Assembly: GCF_002902405.1 (NCBI RefSeq)
Contig: NZ_PPQS01000020.1
Coordinates: 8,364-50,421, forward strand
Direction of reading: 5' to 3'
From: Staphylococcus schweitzeri
Lineage (GTDB): Bacteria > Bacillota > Bacilli > Staphylococcales > Staphylococcaceae
Length of the DNA stretch: 42,058 nt
Part shown: positions 1 to 7,757 of the stretch, piece by piece
Layout of the letters: each line of letters opens with the position of its first letter
How positions within the stretch are numbered: position 1 is the stretch's first letter
Program-made: the position numbers and the translations under genes
Notes under the pieces: generated by a model
Database searches by the model: none
Told to the model about the DNA's origin: nothing
What the model saw: the letters and a program-made list of their open reading frames with translations, nothing else

Positions 1-100
1 ATGATAAGCCCAAAAAGAAAATTTAATACACTTATTAAAAGAATTAGGTGTAAGTACTTGTGTAGATGACATTTTACATTTAACAAGAGAAAAATCCTAA
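1..100 (+). pseudogene. 3' end of an unidentified rightward reading frame (possible fragment)
   Basis: In frame 2 the bases from 8 read about 30 residues without a stop and end with TAA at 98-100. That stop lies inside the left arm of the strong hairpin at 95-133, which is where a real gene end next to a terminator would be expected. The same frame has TGA and TAA at 2-7. Either this is only a remnant, or the frame was shifted near the A-rich run at 11-20. I do not recognise the product. Little can be said because the window begins here. Confidence 0.25.
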
Positions 101-133
101 CAAATATAATATTTTAAAGTATATTTGTTAGGA
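95..133. terminator. Bidirectional terminator between the left-edge frame and edinB
   Basis: Perfect 14-bp arms lie at 95-108 and 120-133 around an 11-base loop. The hairpin lies 20 bases past the edinB stop, which is read leftward, and overlaps the end of the rightward frame, so it probably serves both. The arms are AT-rich. Confidence 0.75.
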
Positions 134-153
134 TATATATTATTTATGTTTTC

Positions 154-897
154 TTATTTTTTAAAAACTACTGCAGTTATAATTATCTTCTTTTTATTAT
201 CAGAAAGCTTAACACTCCCCACAGCATACTCAGTTCCTCTAGGTAAAAGAACTTCTTGTTGACCTGGGTATGCTGTTAACTCTTTAGAATCAATATATGC
301 TGCTTTAGTCCCTTTAGGTAATTCTAATTTTAATTCAATTGGTCTACCTGCTACAGCTGCACCACTAACTAGTTGAGTACTAGAGTAGCCATTTTCTCTA
401 TAAATTCTACTATTCATAAGATTATTTAGTTTTGACACAAGTGCTTCATCATATTGACCATTGTTAGTTTGTTGTAGCATATGTAAATCTTCTCGCGTAA
501 AGCCAGTTATACTTGATAAGTAGTCTAAATTTAATAATCTATATACATAGACTGAATCTGGTGTTACAGATTTAGATATCGTTGAGTCTAATTGTCTAAT
601 CTGCTCTTGAATGTTTTCGGGTAATTTGTTCACGTCACCATTTGCTGATCTTAGAGGAGTATTTATGGGTGAACTATTTTTTGTATAATTATAAATAGCC
701 ATCTTATCTTTAGAAGAATACTTGGCTGACTTTATTAATGAGTTTCCCCATTTTGTAGCTTCAACTAAGTCTGTAAAATTTTTAGCCTCGGCAGCTATTG
801 AGATTTTATTATATTTAGAGGAAAAAGATGTATCTATTAAACTAATGCTTGAAAGCACGATAAATGTCGACAAAAATTTTATAATTGTATTTTTCAT
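154..897 (-). CDS. edinB: EDIN-B-type C3 exoenzyme (Rho ADP-ribosyltransferase)
   Basis: Secreted toxin of the C3 family, which ADP-ribosylates RhoA on asparagine and disrupts host actin and epithelial or endothelial barriers. The protein has a signal peptide of about 35 residues, probably cleaved before AEAKNFTDL. It also has the STQ motif (YSSTQL), a conserved RPIELKLELPKG strand, and the QxE catalytic pair in YPGQQEVLLPRG (Q213 and E215 of 247). It is close to EDIN-A as I remember it, and its place beside a secreted protease gene on the chromosome fits EDIN-B of the ETD island. The start is uncertain. ATG at 909 has no gap to AGGAG, TTG at 903 has a 6-base gap, and ATG at 897 gives the family length of 247, so I chose 897. 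The gene is intact. No promoter was identified in the 36 bases before it, so it may be read from the protease gene. Confidence 0.93.
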   Translation of the reverse strand: MKNTIIKFLSTFIVLSSISLIDTSFSSKYNKISIAAEAKNFTDLVEATKWGNSLIKSAKYSSKDKMAIYNYTKNSSPINTPLRSANGDVNKLPENIQEQIRQLDSTISKSVTPDSVYVYRLLNLDYLSSITGFTREDLHMLQQTNNGQYDEALVSKLNNLMNSRIYRENGYSSTQLVSGAAVAGRPIELKLELPKGTKAAYIDSKELTAYPGQQEVLLPRGTEYAVGSVKLSDNKKKIIITAVVFKK

Positions 898-945
898 TTT
901 CAAACTCATCTCCTATTTTGTTAGTATTTAATTTTACGTTTTTTA

Positions 946-1641
946 TTAACGTCTTACTCTGTCAATCCAATCTGCAATTTGGCTATTAATTGGCACGACT
1001 AAACTACCATCCAAACTCCCTTCTGAAATAACGCCGATTAATTGATCGTTTTCTTTTAAAAACACACCAGATCCTGATTGTCCAGGAGTGCTTTGTAGTG
1101 TTGTACGAAGTGCTTTATCATTAAATGTTTCTATAACAGTACCCTCAGTTTTATACTGTTTGTAACCACTTTTATCAATAGGGTAACCTATTGAATATAA
1201 TTCTTTACCTTTTAATTTGGAAAAATCTACACTTTTAATACTTACATTTATATTTTTTAAATAATGTGAATATTCATCAGTTTGATCAGAAGTCTTTATT
1301 AATGCTATATCGAGATCACTATAGGGGTTAAATGTAGATACACTTGCACTCCCTGCTAAAGTTGCTAGACCTGAATGACCAGGATATATTGTCCCTATGT
1401 ATCCTTCTTCAAAGCCACCATCTTTACAATGTGAAGAAGTCAAACCGACATCTTTTGTAATCATAATTGCGGTGCAGTGATGTTTATCATTACCTTCATA
1501 TTTTGCGGTATTCAAACTATTCTTAGTGTTGAAAATATCAGTTACGAGCGATCTATTATCTGTCTTGTTTTCTGCTTTAGATACTTGATTGTTAGCAACT
1601 AATATTAATAAAAAAGCGAGAAGTAATAAAGTTTTTTTCAT
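946..1641 (-). CDS. Secreted chymotrypsin-like serine protease (S1B, Spl/ET-like)
   Basis: Small secreted protease of 231 residues. The signal peptide probably ends at A23 (VSKA), giving a mature N-terminus ENKTD. The catalytic triad is visible: H71 in LTSSHC, D111 in SDLDIAL, and S189 in TPGQSGSGVF. The GYP segment at 152-154 is typical of staphylococcal V8, Spl and exfoliative-toxin proteases. The IGVISEGS stretch lacks the histidine that V8 and the exfoliative toxins use to recognise glutamate at P1, so another cleavage preference is likely. It is too short and different to be ETD itself. AAAGGAG lies 8 bases before ATG 1641. edinB follows 36 bases downstream on the same strand. A protease gene next to edinB is known from the ETD pathogenicity island. 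The substrate is unknown. Confidence 0.85.
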   Translation of the reverse strand: MKKTLLLLAFLLILVANNQVSKAENKTDNRSLVTDIFNTKNSLNTAKYEGNDKHHCTAIMITKDVGLTSSHCKDGGFEEGYIGTIYPGHSGLATLAGSASVSTFNPYSDLDIALIKTSDQTDEYSHYLKNINVSIKSVDFSKLKGKELYSIGYPIDKSGYKQYKTEGTVIETFNDKALRTTLQSTPGQSGSGVFLKENDQLIGVISEGSLDGSLVVPINSQIADWIDRVRR

Positions 1642-1879
1642 AGCTATAACTCCTTTTATGTTTTTTTAATATAATTAAAATTAATGCATTTTTATTATAA
1701 AACAATAGTTATTCTTAAATTATTAAATTTATATTAAATGTTATAAATTTATTAACATCTATATTGTGATTTGAACGTTAAAAATTTATTAATAATAATT
1801 AAGCTAAAAACAGTGGGATTTAAAATTGTCTAAAAAATCTCGACACTATAAAAATGTTACAGTGCCGAGATTTTCTTGC
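1642..1879 (-). terminator. hysA terminator (1834-1874) within the protease upstream region
   Basis: Arms at 1834-1847 and 1861-1874 form a 14-bp hairpin with one mismatch and an A/T-rich end. It lies just past the hysA stop and is read leftward. The rest of this 238-base gap is very AT-rich and should hold the protease promoter. I could not pick a convincing -35/-10 pair. No gene seen. Confidence 0.7.
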
Positions 1880-4303
1880 TTATTTAGTTAATTCAAAGTG
1901 TACGCCGGATTCATTAGAAGTCGATGCATTTTTGTTTGTAATAGAGTATCCAGTCATTGAAATTTTAGATTCAATATCTGAAGCGGAATTTGTAGATTCG
2001 GGATTATAGAAGCTACATTCATAAGTGTTATCATCTTTCTTTTTAAGAATAAACATTCCTTTGGCTTTAACTTCGACTTTAGTACCATTAATGTCAAAAG
2101 TTTGAGTGCTATTACTATAGTTGACACCAGCCCAAACCGATTCATTATCTTTCACAACATGGAAGTCATCATCTTGTTTAACGACAGTTACTTGGCTTGC
2201 TTTGGATTTAAAATTATCTTTTGTTATTCCAGGATACAACACATATCCATATTTATCATCTGTATTAGAATGCTTTTGAGTTACTTCATAATACTCATCT
2301 TTTTTGTCATCTGACTTTTGACTTTTATTTATATCGCTCCACTTACCAGTATGACTTTCTTTTTTTACAGTTATTTTCGATTTGTTTAAAAAATGATAGC
2401 CTATATTGTTTTTAGGTTTATTGGTTGACTCTAAAAAGACTGAATTGGTTTCCTGATTATCGGAAGCTGTTGTTTGTTTATCGTCTGTATATAACGTATA
2501 CCCATTCGCTTTGCGATTTTCAACAGTTGTCACTGGATTCTTTGATGAATCAGTTCTTTTAATGCCAGTTCCTAAGAAGACAATTTTATCGTTTAATATG
2601 AAATATGATTTTTTGGCAGTTAAAGTTTTGTCCTGATTTTCAAAATCCATTCCGATACTTGCATGTTGGTCATCGAATTTTGTTCCGCCTACAAAAGTTT
2701 TATCGGAGTTCTTATTTTCTTTAGGTTCCTCATTTTCTAAAGTTGTAGTACCTGCTAATCGTTTCATATCGGCTGTGGCCCAGAACTTATCACGGTAATG
2801 TTTCACATCGCTATTGTATAAATAAGACATTCCAGCACCAGTATGCCAGCCTTTTAGGTTTTCATTATTGATACTTTCGTAACGTGCGACGTTTTTCGAC
2901 GTCATACTTAAGCCAAATGCAAAGTCTAAGTCTTTGTTATGATAGGTGACACGATCCATGTCATTATATATTTTAAGTTGCTGTGTTAAACCGTTAGTAG
3001 AAATAGTATTGTCTGACATTAAAGACTTCATTTTATCTATGTCCGAATATGAATTTAAATAATCGGTTTGTTTATAACTTGAATCAGAATTAACAGAAGT
3101 TTTAACGATTTGCTTATATCTTTCAGAAGTAGTAGTGTCCATGGCATCACTTAATCTCAACAATGATTTCATTACAGTTGCAGATGCTGAGTGACTCGTT
3201 TCATTTTCACGACTGATAGCTCTACCTCGTGATAAATCCATCATTTCACCTTTATAAATGAGTGGCATAAATCCGTCATCAATCCATGATTTTAAAATAG
3301 TATCATTTTGGTTATTTTCTTTAAAAGGTGTTTCTTTTATCAACGGCAAAATTTGAGAAATACCCTCTAAGAGTACAACGCCATAAGCACCAGTGTATGG
3401 GACGTCTTGATGATCGATATATGAGCCATCTTTATAAAATCCATTACGTTCTTTACCAGTGGCAGAATCTTGAACATAAGTAAACACTTTATTAAAAGAA
3501 TCTATTGAATTTTTCATCATAGTTGCATCTTTTTCGATAATACTTTCTAAAAGTTTTACCATAGAAATGTCTACTAAATTTCCTCCTTTAGCAGGTTCAG
3601 CTTTTCCTACAGAAGATAATATTTTGTCACTATCTGGGGCGAAAGTTTTAATAGGGGCAGTGTATTTTTTCTTTTCATCATTTGAAATATCACCATTCAG
3701 TAATATTAGTGTATTTGTTAATGATTTAGGTGTTCCAATTTCATAATCCCACCAATTTAAATTGGTATTCTTTTGAGGTGCTGATTTTGAGAAATTTGTT
3801 TTTAAATCAGCAACTTTTTTATCTGGCTCTTTGCCATAGGCATTTTTATGCAGCCACTCAAGTGCATCTTTTACTTTGTTTTTATTATCCTGAGTATTCA
3901 ATTTAGTATTTTTATGCTTCATCGCTTCTGCGATTTTCTCAATATTACGATAGGTTTTTGTCATATGAGATGAATTAGTTTCAAGGTTTTCCGCTCCTAA
4001 CCACAAGTATTTCCTATCACTTTCAGTTTTCATTTCCTTGAGTAATTTCTCAGCCTCATTCTCCGTAGCAACAAACTTCTTCTTCATATCTTCATTACTC
4101 TCATCATATTTATCATAACCGTAGTTAACGTCAAGCCATGTGTTCCTCAACTTTTCATAATCTGGCGTTTGAGCATTCGTATCAGCTACAGCGATTTGAT
4201 GTTTATCAACACTTCTGAATTCACCATCATTCAAAGTAATCATACCGGCCATTAATAATGTTATGGTGGATAATTTTTGCCATTTCTTCATTTTATATGT
4301 CAT
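1880..4303 (-). CDS. hysA: Hyaluronate lyase (polysaccharide lyase family 8)
   Basis: Secreted enzyme that cuts host hyaluronan by beta-elimination and helps spread in tissue. The 807-residue protein has a signal peptide (about residues 1-40), an alpha-helical catalytic half and a beta-sandwich half. Family hallmarks are the aromatic patch NWWDYEIG near residue 186, the catalytic His/Tyr segment DHQDVPYTGAYG near 300-312, and the arginine/asparagine stretch GRAISRENETSHSAS near 360. AAGGAG ends 2 bases before ATG 4309 but 8 bases before ATG 4303, so I prefer the latter, which also gives the length I know for HysA. Length is full and no frameshift is visible. The gene stands alone with its own terminator. 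Its upstream region carries a CodY-like box, in line with the reported CodY repression of hysA. Confidence 0.95.
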   Translation of the reverse strand: MTYKMKKWQKLSTITLLMAGMITLNDGEFRSVDKHQIAVADTNAQTPDYEKLRNTWLDVNYGYDKYDESNEDMKKKFVATENEAEKLLKEMKTESDRKYLWLGAENLETNSSHMTKTYRNIEKIAEAMKHKNTKLNTQDNKNKVKDALEWLHKNAYGKEPDKKVADLKTNFSKSAPQKNTNLNWWDYEIGTPKSLTNTLILLNGDISNDEKKKYTAPIKTFAPDSDKILSSVGKAEPAKGGNLVDISMVKLLESIIEKDATMMKNSIDSFNKVFTYVQDSATGKERNGFYKDGSYIDHQDVPYTGAYGVVLLEGISQILPLIKETPFKENNQNDTILKSWIDDGFMPLIYKGEMMDLSRGRAISRENETSHSASATVMKSLLRLSDAMDTTTSERYKQIVKTSVNSDSSYKQTDYLNSYSDIDKMKSLMSDNTISTNGLTQQLKIYNDMDRVTYHNKDLDFAFGLSMTSKNVARYESINNENLKGWHTGAGMSYLYNSDVKHYRDKFWATADMKRLAGTTTLENEEPKENKNSDKTFVGGTKFDDQHASIGMDFENQDKTLTAKKSYFILNDKIVFLGTGIKRTDSSKNPVTTVENRKANGYTLYTDDKQTTASDNQETNSVFLESTNKPKNNIGYHFLNKSKITVKKESHTGKWSDINKSQKSDDKKDEYYEVTQKHSNTDDKYGYVLYPGITKDNFKSKASQVTVVKQDDDFHVVKDNESVWAGVNYSNSTQTFDINGTKVEVKAKGMFILKKKDDNTYECSFYNPESTNSASDIESKISMTGYSITNKNASTSNESGVHFELTK

Positions 4304-4712
4304 TGACATGTCTCCTTTTTGTGTTGCGCGTGCGCAATGAATAGTATGATTAAATAATGATTCAATTTTTCAAAATTCGTTAACGCATACAAATGACTGT
4401 TTACTCTCAAACAACCTACAAAGAATGTTGATAAATATAGACAATCAATCGCACCGAAATTTTCGCATCATCCAAAAATTGCAACGAAAATAATTTTGAA
4501 AAAATTAAATATTACTAATCTTAGTAATTATAACATTTTAAATTTTTAAGTTATACAATTTTAAAAGTAATTAAAAACGATGAAATGTAAAATGTTAAAA
4601 AAGAGACAAATTTCAATTTGAGTAATAAAATAAGAAGTATTCAAATGAGGATGGCAATATATAAAGCAACATTACTTAAGATGCCACCAACATAATTGAA
4701 AGGATAGTCCCA
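4304..4712. promoter_or_regulatory. hysA / merR divergent intergenic region with CodY-like box and palindrome
   Basis: A 409-base gene-free stretch. Read leftward, TATAAT (plus-strand 4527-4532) is a likely hysA -10; the -35 is weak. Bases 4492-4506 match the CodY consensus AATTTTCWGAAAATT at 13 of 15 positions and lie just inside the predicted transcript. A 14-base near-palindrome of AATTTT and AAAATT at 4364-4377 may be a second, weaker site. A perfect palindrome with arms at 4511-4518 and 4521-4528 overlaps the start-site area and could bind another dimeric regulator. No small ORF with a good ribosome site was seen. Confidence 0.5.
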
Positions 4713-5129
4713 ATGAAAACTAAAGAAGTCGTAGCGCTCATGAATATATCTCAAGACACTTTAAGATATTATGAAAAGGTTGGTGTGATTCCACCTGTTA
4801 ATCGAGATAAAAATGGATATAGAATATACAATGATAGTGATTTAAACTGGATTTATTTAGTGAAAAATTTGCGAAATGCAGGCGTCAGTATTGAATCGCT
4901 TATCAAATTTTGTAGATTAGCGCAGCTTCCTAAAAATGAAAATATTCAAGCACAGCAAAAGCAAATTTTAAATAAGCAACTTGAAGAATTAAATGAAAAT
5001 TTAAAGACAATTCATGATGCGAGAGATTTACTACAATATAAAATTGATAATTATGATAATCATATTGCTAAAATCAATGCTAGTGATAATCATGATGCTA
5101 ATGTTGAACGTCTTTGGGAGAGAATGTAA
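4713..5129 (+). CDS. MerR-family transcriptional regulator (AdhR/NmlR-like)
   Basis: A 138-residue regulator. The N-terminal winged helix-turn-helix is the classic MerR type: MKTKEVVALMNISQDTLRYYE, then GVIPPVNRDKNGYR. A long dimerisation coiled coil follows from about residue 75 to 120. There is no metal-binding cysteine loop; the only cysteine is in the KFCRLAQ segment, near residue 66. AdhR/NmlR-type regulators sense electrophiles through a cysteine in about this region and control dehydrogenase or reductase genes. The adjacent aldo/keto reductase and the MerR-type promoter between the two genes fit that role. AAAGGAT precedes ATG 4713. The inducer is unknown. The partner gene is now disrupted, so the regulator may have lost its main local target. 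Confidence 0.85.
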   Translation: MKTKEVVALMNISQDTLRYYEKVGVIPPVNRDKNGYRIYNDSDLNWIYLVKNLRNAGVSIESLIKFCRLAQLPKNENIQAQQKQILNKQLEELNENLKTIHDARDLLQYKIDNYDNHIAKINASDNHDANVERLWERM

Positions 5130-5138
5130 ACCTATTGC

Positions 5139-5169
5139 TTGATATAGAGTTCGCTCCATGGTTTATAGT
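5139..5169 (+). promoter_or_regulatory. MerR-type promoter with 19-bp spacer before the reductase
   Basis: TTGATA at 5139-5144 and TATAGT at 5164-5169 are separated by exactly 19 bases, the stretched spacing that MerR activators correct. Directly after the -35 lies TAGAGTTCGCTCCA, a dyad resembling the TAGAGT-ACTCTA type of operator of AdhR/NmlR regulators. It sits between merR and the aldo/keto reductase, so the upstream regulator most likely controls it. Confidence 0.65.
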
Positions 5170-5198
5170 GGGCTTACAAGATAAAGGAGGTTCATTTT

Positions 5199-6047
5199 AT
5201 GAATCATATTGAAATAAGTAAAGATGTAAAGATACCAGTATTAGGTTTCGGAGTATTTCAAATTCCTCAAGAAAAAACAGCAGAAGCGGTTAAAGAAGCA
5301 ATTAAAGCGGGTTATAGACATATTGATACAGCACAAAGTTATTTAAATGAAACTGAAGTAGGTCAAGGTATTGAAGCTTCAGGTATTGATAGAAGTGAAC
5401 TATTCATTACGACTAAAGTATGGATTGAAAATGTTAACTATGAAGATACTATCAAATCAATCGAACGATCATTACAACGATTAAATTTGAACTATCTTGA
5501 TCTAGTGCTTATTCACCAACCTTATAATGATGTATATGGCTCATGGCGTGCATTAGAAGAGTTAAAAGAAAATGGTAAAATTAAAGCAATCGGTGTATCT
5601 AACTTCGGCGTTGATCGAATTGTAGATTTAGGTATTCACAATCAAATTCAACCACAAGTGAACCAAATAGAAATTAATCCATTCCATCAACAAGAAGAAC
5701 AAGTTGCGGCACTTCAACAAGAAAATGTTGTGGTAGAAGCTTGAGCACCATTTGCAAAAGGTAAAAACCAATTATTCCAAAATCAATTGTTGCAGGCCAT
5801 TGCAGATAAATATAATAAATCAATTGCACAAGTAATTTTACGTTGGTTAGTAGAACGTGACGTCGTTGTACTCGCAAAATCAGTGAATCCAGAACGTATG
5901 GCTCAAAACTTAGATATATTTGATTTTGAACTTACAGAAGAAGATAAACAACAAATTGCGACATTAGACGAAAGTAATAGTCAATTTTTCTCACATGCTG
6001 ATCCCGAAATGATTAAGTCACTTTCTGGTAGACAATTAGGTGTTTAA
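5199..6047 (+). pseudogene. Aldo/keto reductase gene broken by an in-frame TGA
   Basis: A full 282-codon AKR-family gene interrupted by TGA at 5742-5744. The first part encodes 181 residues with the usual catalytic residues: D and Y in DTAQSYLNE, K in TTKVW, and H in LIHQPY. Reading on past the stop in the same frame gives APFAKGKNQLF and then the cofactor-binding segment LAKSVNPERMAQN to the normal end. The residue at the stop is normally tryptophan in EAWAPF, so a single G-to-A change (TGG to TGA) explains it. The truncated product would lack the last strands of the barrel and the NADPH-binding segment and should be inactive. There is no frameshift or deletion, so the event looks recent. 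AAAGGAGG precedes ATG 5199. Confidence 0.88.
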
Positions 6048-6083
6048 AATTAGCATAATAGAGTAAATAAAATGAATTAAGTT

Positions 6084-6127
6084 AACCTGAAACTTGGATG
6101 TTAAAATCTTTGTTTCAGGTTTTTTCA
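6084..6127 (+). terminator. Terminator after the aldo/keto reductase
   Basis: Perfect 10-bp arms AACCTGAAAC at 6084-6093 and GTTTCAGGTT at 6112-6121, followed by a T run. Confidence 0.85.
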
Positions 6128-6278
6128 TAGCTTTTAAAAAGTAGGAGAGCAAGTAAATAAGTTATTGTTAATTTTTGTATTACACAATAACTTGACTAAA
6201 ATAATAATTATAGTATTGATAATTTTATAAAATCAAGTATATAATAAAAGTACAATATATAGTATAGGGGATAACAAT

Positions 6279-6482
6279 ATGAAATATAAACATTTCGTCA
6301 TTATTACTTTAATTACAGGTATCATCATGCTTACAACGATGTACTTTGTACCATTTGAATATCATAAATTGCCAATTTTCGCAGGTATGGCAATCATTTT
6401 GACAGTGTACTTTAGTAATAAAAAATCAATTGATGAAACGAATATCTTTAGTAAGAAAAATCGCAATAAAAGCAAACAATAA
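6279..6482 (+). CDS. Small hypothetical membrane protein (67 aa)
   Basis: Two hydrophobic segments at about residues 5-25 and 33-48, followed by a charged, lysine- and asparagine-rich tail. This suggests a two-pass membrane protein with both ends on the cytoplasmic side. A GGGGATAA stretch lies about 6 bases before ATG 6279. It stands alone between the reductase terminator and the convergent sirtuin gene. I do not recognise a function. Codon use and composition look like the surrounding core genes, and the signal for a real gene is moderate. Confidence 0.6.
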   Translation: MKYKHFVIITLITGIIMLTTMYFVPFEYHKLPIFAGMAIILTVYFSNKKSIDETNIFSKKNRNKSKQ

Positions 6483-6638
6483 AATAATTTGGAAGATTAA
6501 GATTTATAGGTATGTTTTAAGTTTAAATGAACCATTTTCATCAACTGAAAGATGTAATTATATCACAACGCATCAAATGAAAATGCAATAAACCAAGTCA
6601 TTCTACACACAAGAATTAAAATTTGATGCTCATTTTAA

Positions 6639-6708
6639 TTCGGAACTTCGAACGCCGTATTCCGAAAATCGAATTCCGAACGCAAACTTCGAATTCCAAA
6701 TTCCAAAA
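6639..6708. repeat. Cluster of TTCGAA/TTCCGAA/AATTCC short repeats
   Basis: Short related units recur in both orientations: TTCGGAA 6639-6645, TTCGAA 6647-6652, TTCCGAA 6660-6666, CGAATTCCGAA 6670-6680, TTCGAATTCC 6688-6697, and ATTCCAAA after that. The patch lies in the 293-base gap between the 67-aa gene and the sirtuin terminator. It is locally GC-richer than the flanks and does not match the STAR element consensus I know. Its origin is unclear. Confidence 0.55.
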
Positions 6709-6729
6709 ATAAACACATACTGCCAAAAT

Positions 6730-6766
6730 AAAAAGCATTTTCCGTACTACTCGGGAAATGCTTTTT
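6730..6766. terminator. Terminator of the sirtuin gene (possibly bidirectional)
   Basis: Arms at 6730-6743 and 6753-6766 (AAAAAGCATTTTCC and GGGAAATGCTTTTT), flanked by A and T runs, just beyond the leftward cobB stop. Confidence 0.8.
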
Positions 6767-6775
6767 ACATATTGA

Positions 6776-7507
6776 TTACTTTGTCATTAATGATTTTACA
6801 ACGGAAACCATGTCGTCATGTATAACCAAAGTAGCGTCGCTATCATAAGGTGTTCGGTCTTTATTGATAATAATTAAATTGTCGCCTTTAAAATTTGATA
6901 TTAATCCTGCGGCAGGTTGCACAACGAGTGACGAACCTAGTACAACAAGTGTGTCAGCATCTTCAATTTTATTTAATGCCCGTATGATGATAGGTTGATC
7001 TAACATTTCACCGTATAATACGATGTCCGGTCGTATGGCACTACCACAATTATCACAATGTTTCAACGTTCTATCGATAACCTCTTGTTTTGAATATGAT
7101 TTATGACATGCATTACAATAAAATCGATTTAATGTACCATGTAATTCATCAACATGTTGACTTCCAGCGTCTGAGTGCAAACCATCGATATTTTGCGTGA
7201 TGACACCTAATGATTGTTGATTATGTTCTAATTTTGCAATCCAATCATGTACGATGTTGGGTTTTGTATCGACAAATAACAATCGCTTATGGCAAAAATT
7301 GATAAAACCTTCAGGATCATCTTCTAAATAATCACGGCTTAACAAGTATTCTGGCGAAAGCCCATCTTTTGAAATTTCATCAAATAAGCCACCCATTGAT
7401 CGAAAATCTGGAACACCGCTTGCAACAGATACACCAGCACCTGTAAAAAATGTGATACGATTCGAACTATCTATAATATGTTTTAATGTCACTAAATCAT
7501 TTTCCAA
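6776..7507 (-). CDS. cobB: NAD-dependent protein deacylase, Sir2 family (sirtuin)
   Basis: Removes acetyl or related groups from lysines, using NAD. The 243-residue protein shows the full sirtuin set. NAD-binding segments are GAGVSVASGVPDFRS near residue 25 and TQNIDGLH near 100; the catalytic histidine is in DELHGT. Four zinc cysteines lie in CNAC and CDNC, followed by RPDIVLYGE and the GSSLVVQPAA segment. The open frame extends to a GTG at 7516, but GAGGTG at 7519-7514 is itself the ribosome site, so the TTG at 7507 with a 6-base gap is the better start. The gene is alone on its strand, with lacR divergent. Several residues differ from the common S. aureus version as I remember it. Confidence 0.93.
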   Translation of the reverse strand: MENDLVTLKHIIDSSNRITFFTGAGVSVASGVPDFRSMGGLFDEISKDGLSPEYLLSRDYLEDDPEGFINFCHKRLLFVDTKPNIVHDWIAKLEHNQQSLGVITQNIDGLHSDAGSQHVDELHGTLNRFYCNACHKSYSKQEVIDRTLKHCDNCGSAIRPDIVLYGEMLDQPIIIRALNKIEDADTLVVLGSSLVVQPAAGLISNFKGDNLIIINKDRTPYDSDATLVIHDDMVSVVKSLMTK

Positions 7508-7757
7508 ATTAAACACCTCATCAAAATAATGAATGATTTATAACGTCTTTTGCTTTTATTATAATACATCAATTTTCTATTTATCAAAGGCGCAGTTTAA
7601 ACAGTTCTTTTTAAAAATGAATTATACATATAATCGAACAGTTAAATTATATTAGTTTTTACGCAATTTTTATTATAGAATAAGCATGTATATTAAAATG
7701 GATGTCTAAACATAAAAGGTAATGCGCAATCGCCTAAATAAAGGAGGCAATTTTACA
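7508..7757. other. cobB / lacR divergent intergenic region
   Basis: A 250-base AT-rich gap that must hold promoters for both genes. No well-spaced -35/-10 pair stands out. An in-frame ATG at 7722 precedes lacR, but the AAAGGAGG at 7740-7747 lies after it, so I do not treat 7722-7757 as coding. Confidence 0.5.

Noticed and set aside
946..1641. The protease as exfoliative toxin D itself
   Set aside because: It is about 50 residues shorter than the exfoliative toxins and lacks their GIH segment, so it is a separate small protease.
7722..7757. ATG 7722 as the lacR start
   Set aside because: The strong ribosome site at 7740-7747 lies inside this extension; TTG 7758 gives the known LacR N-terminus.
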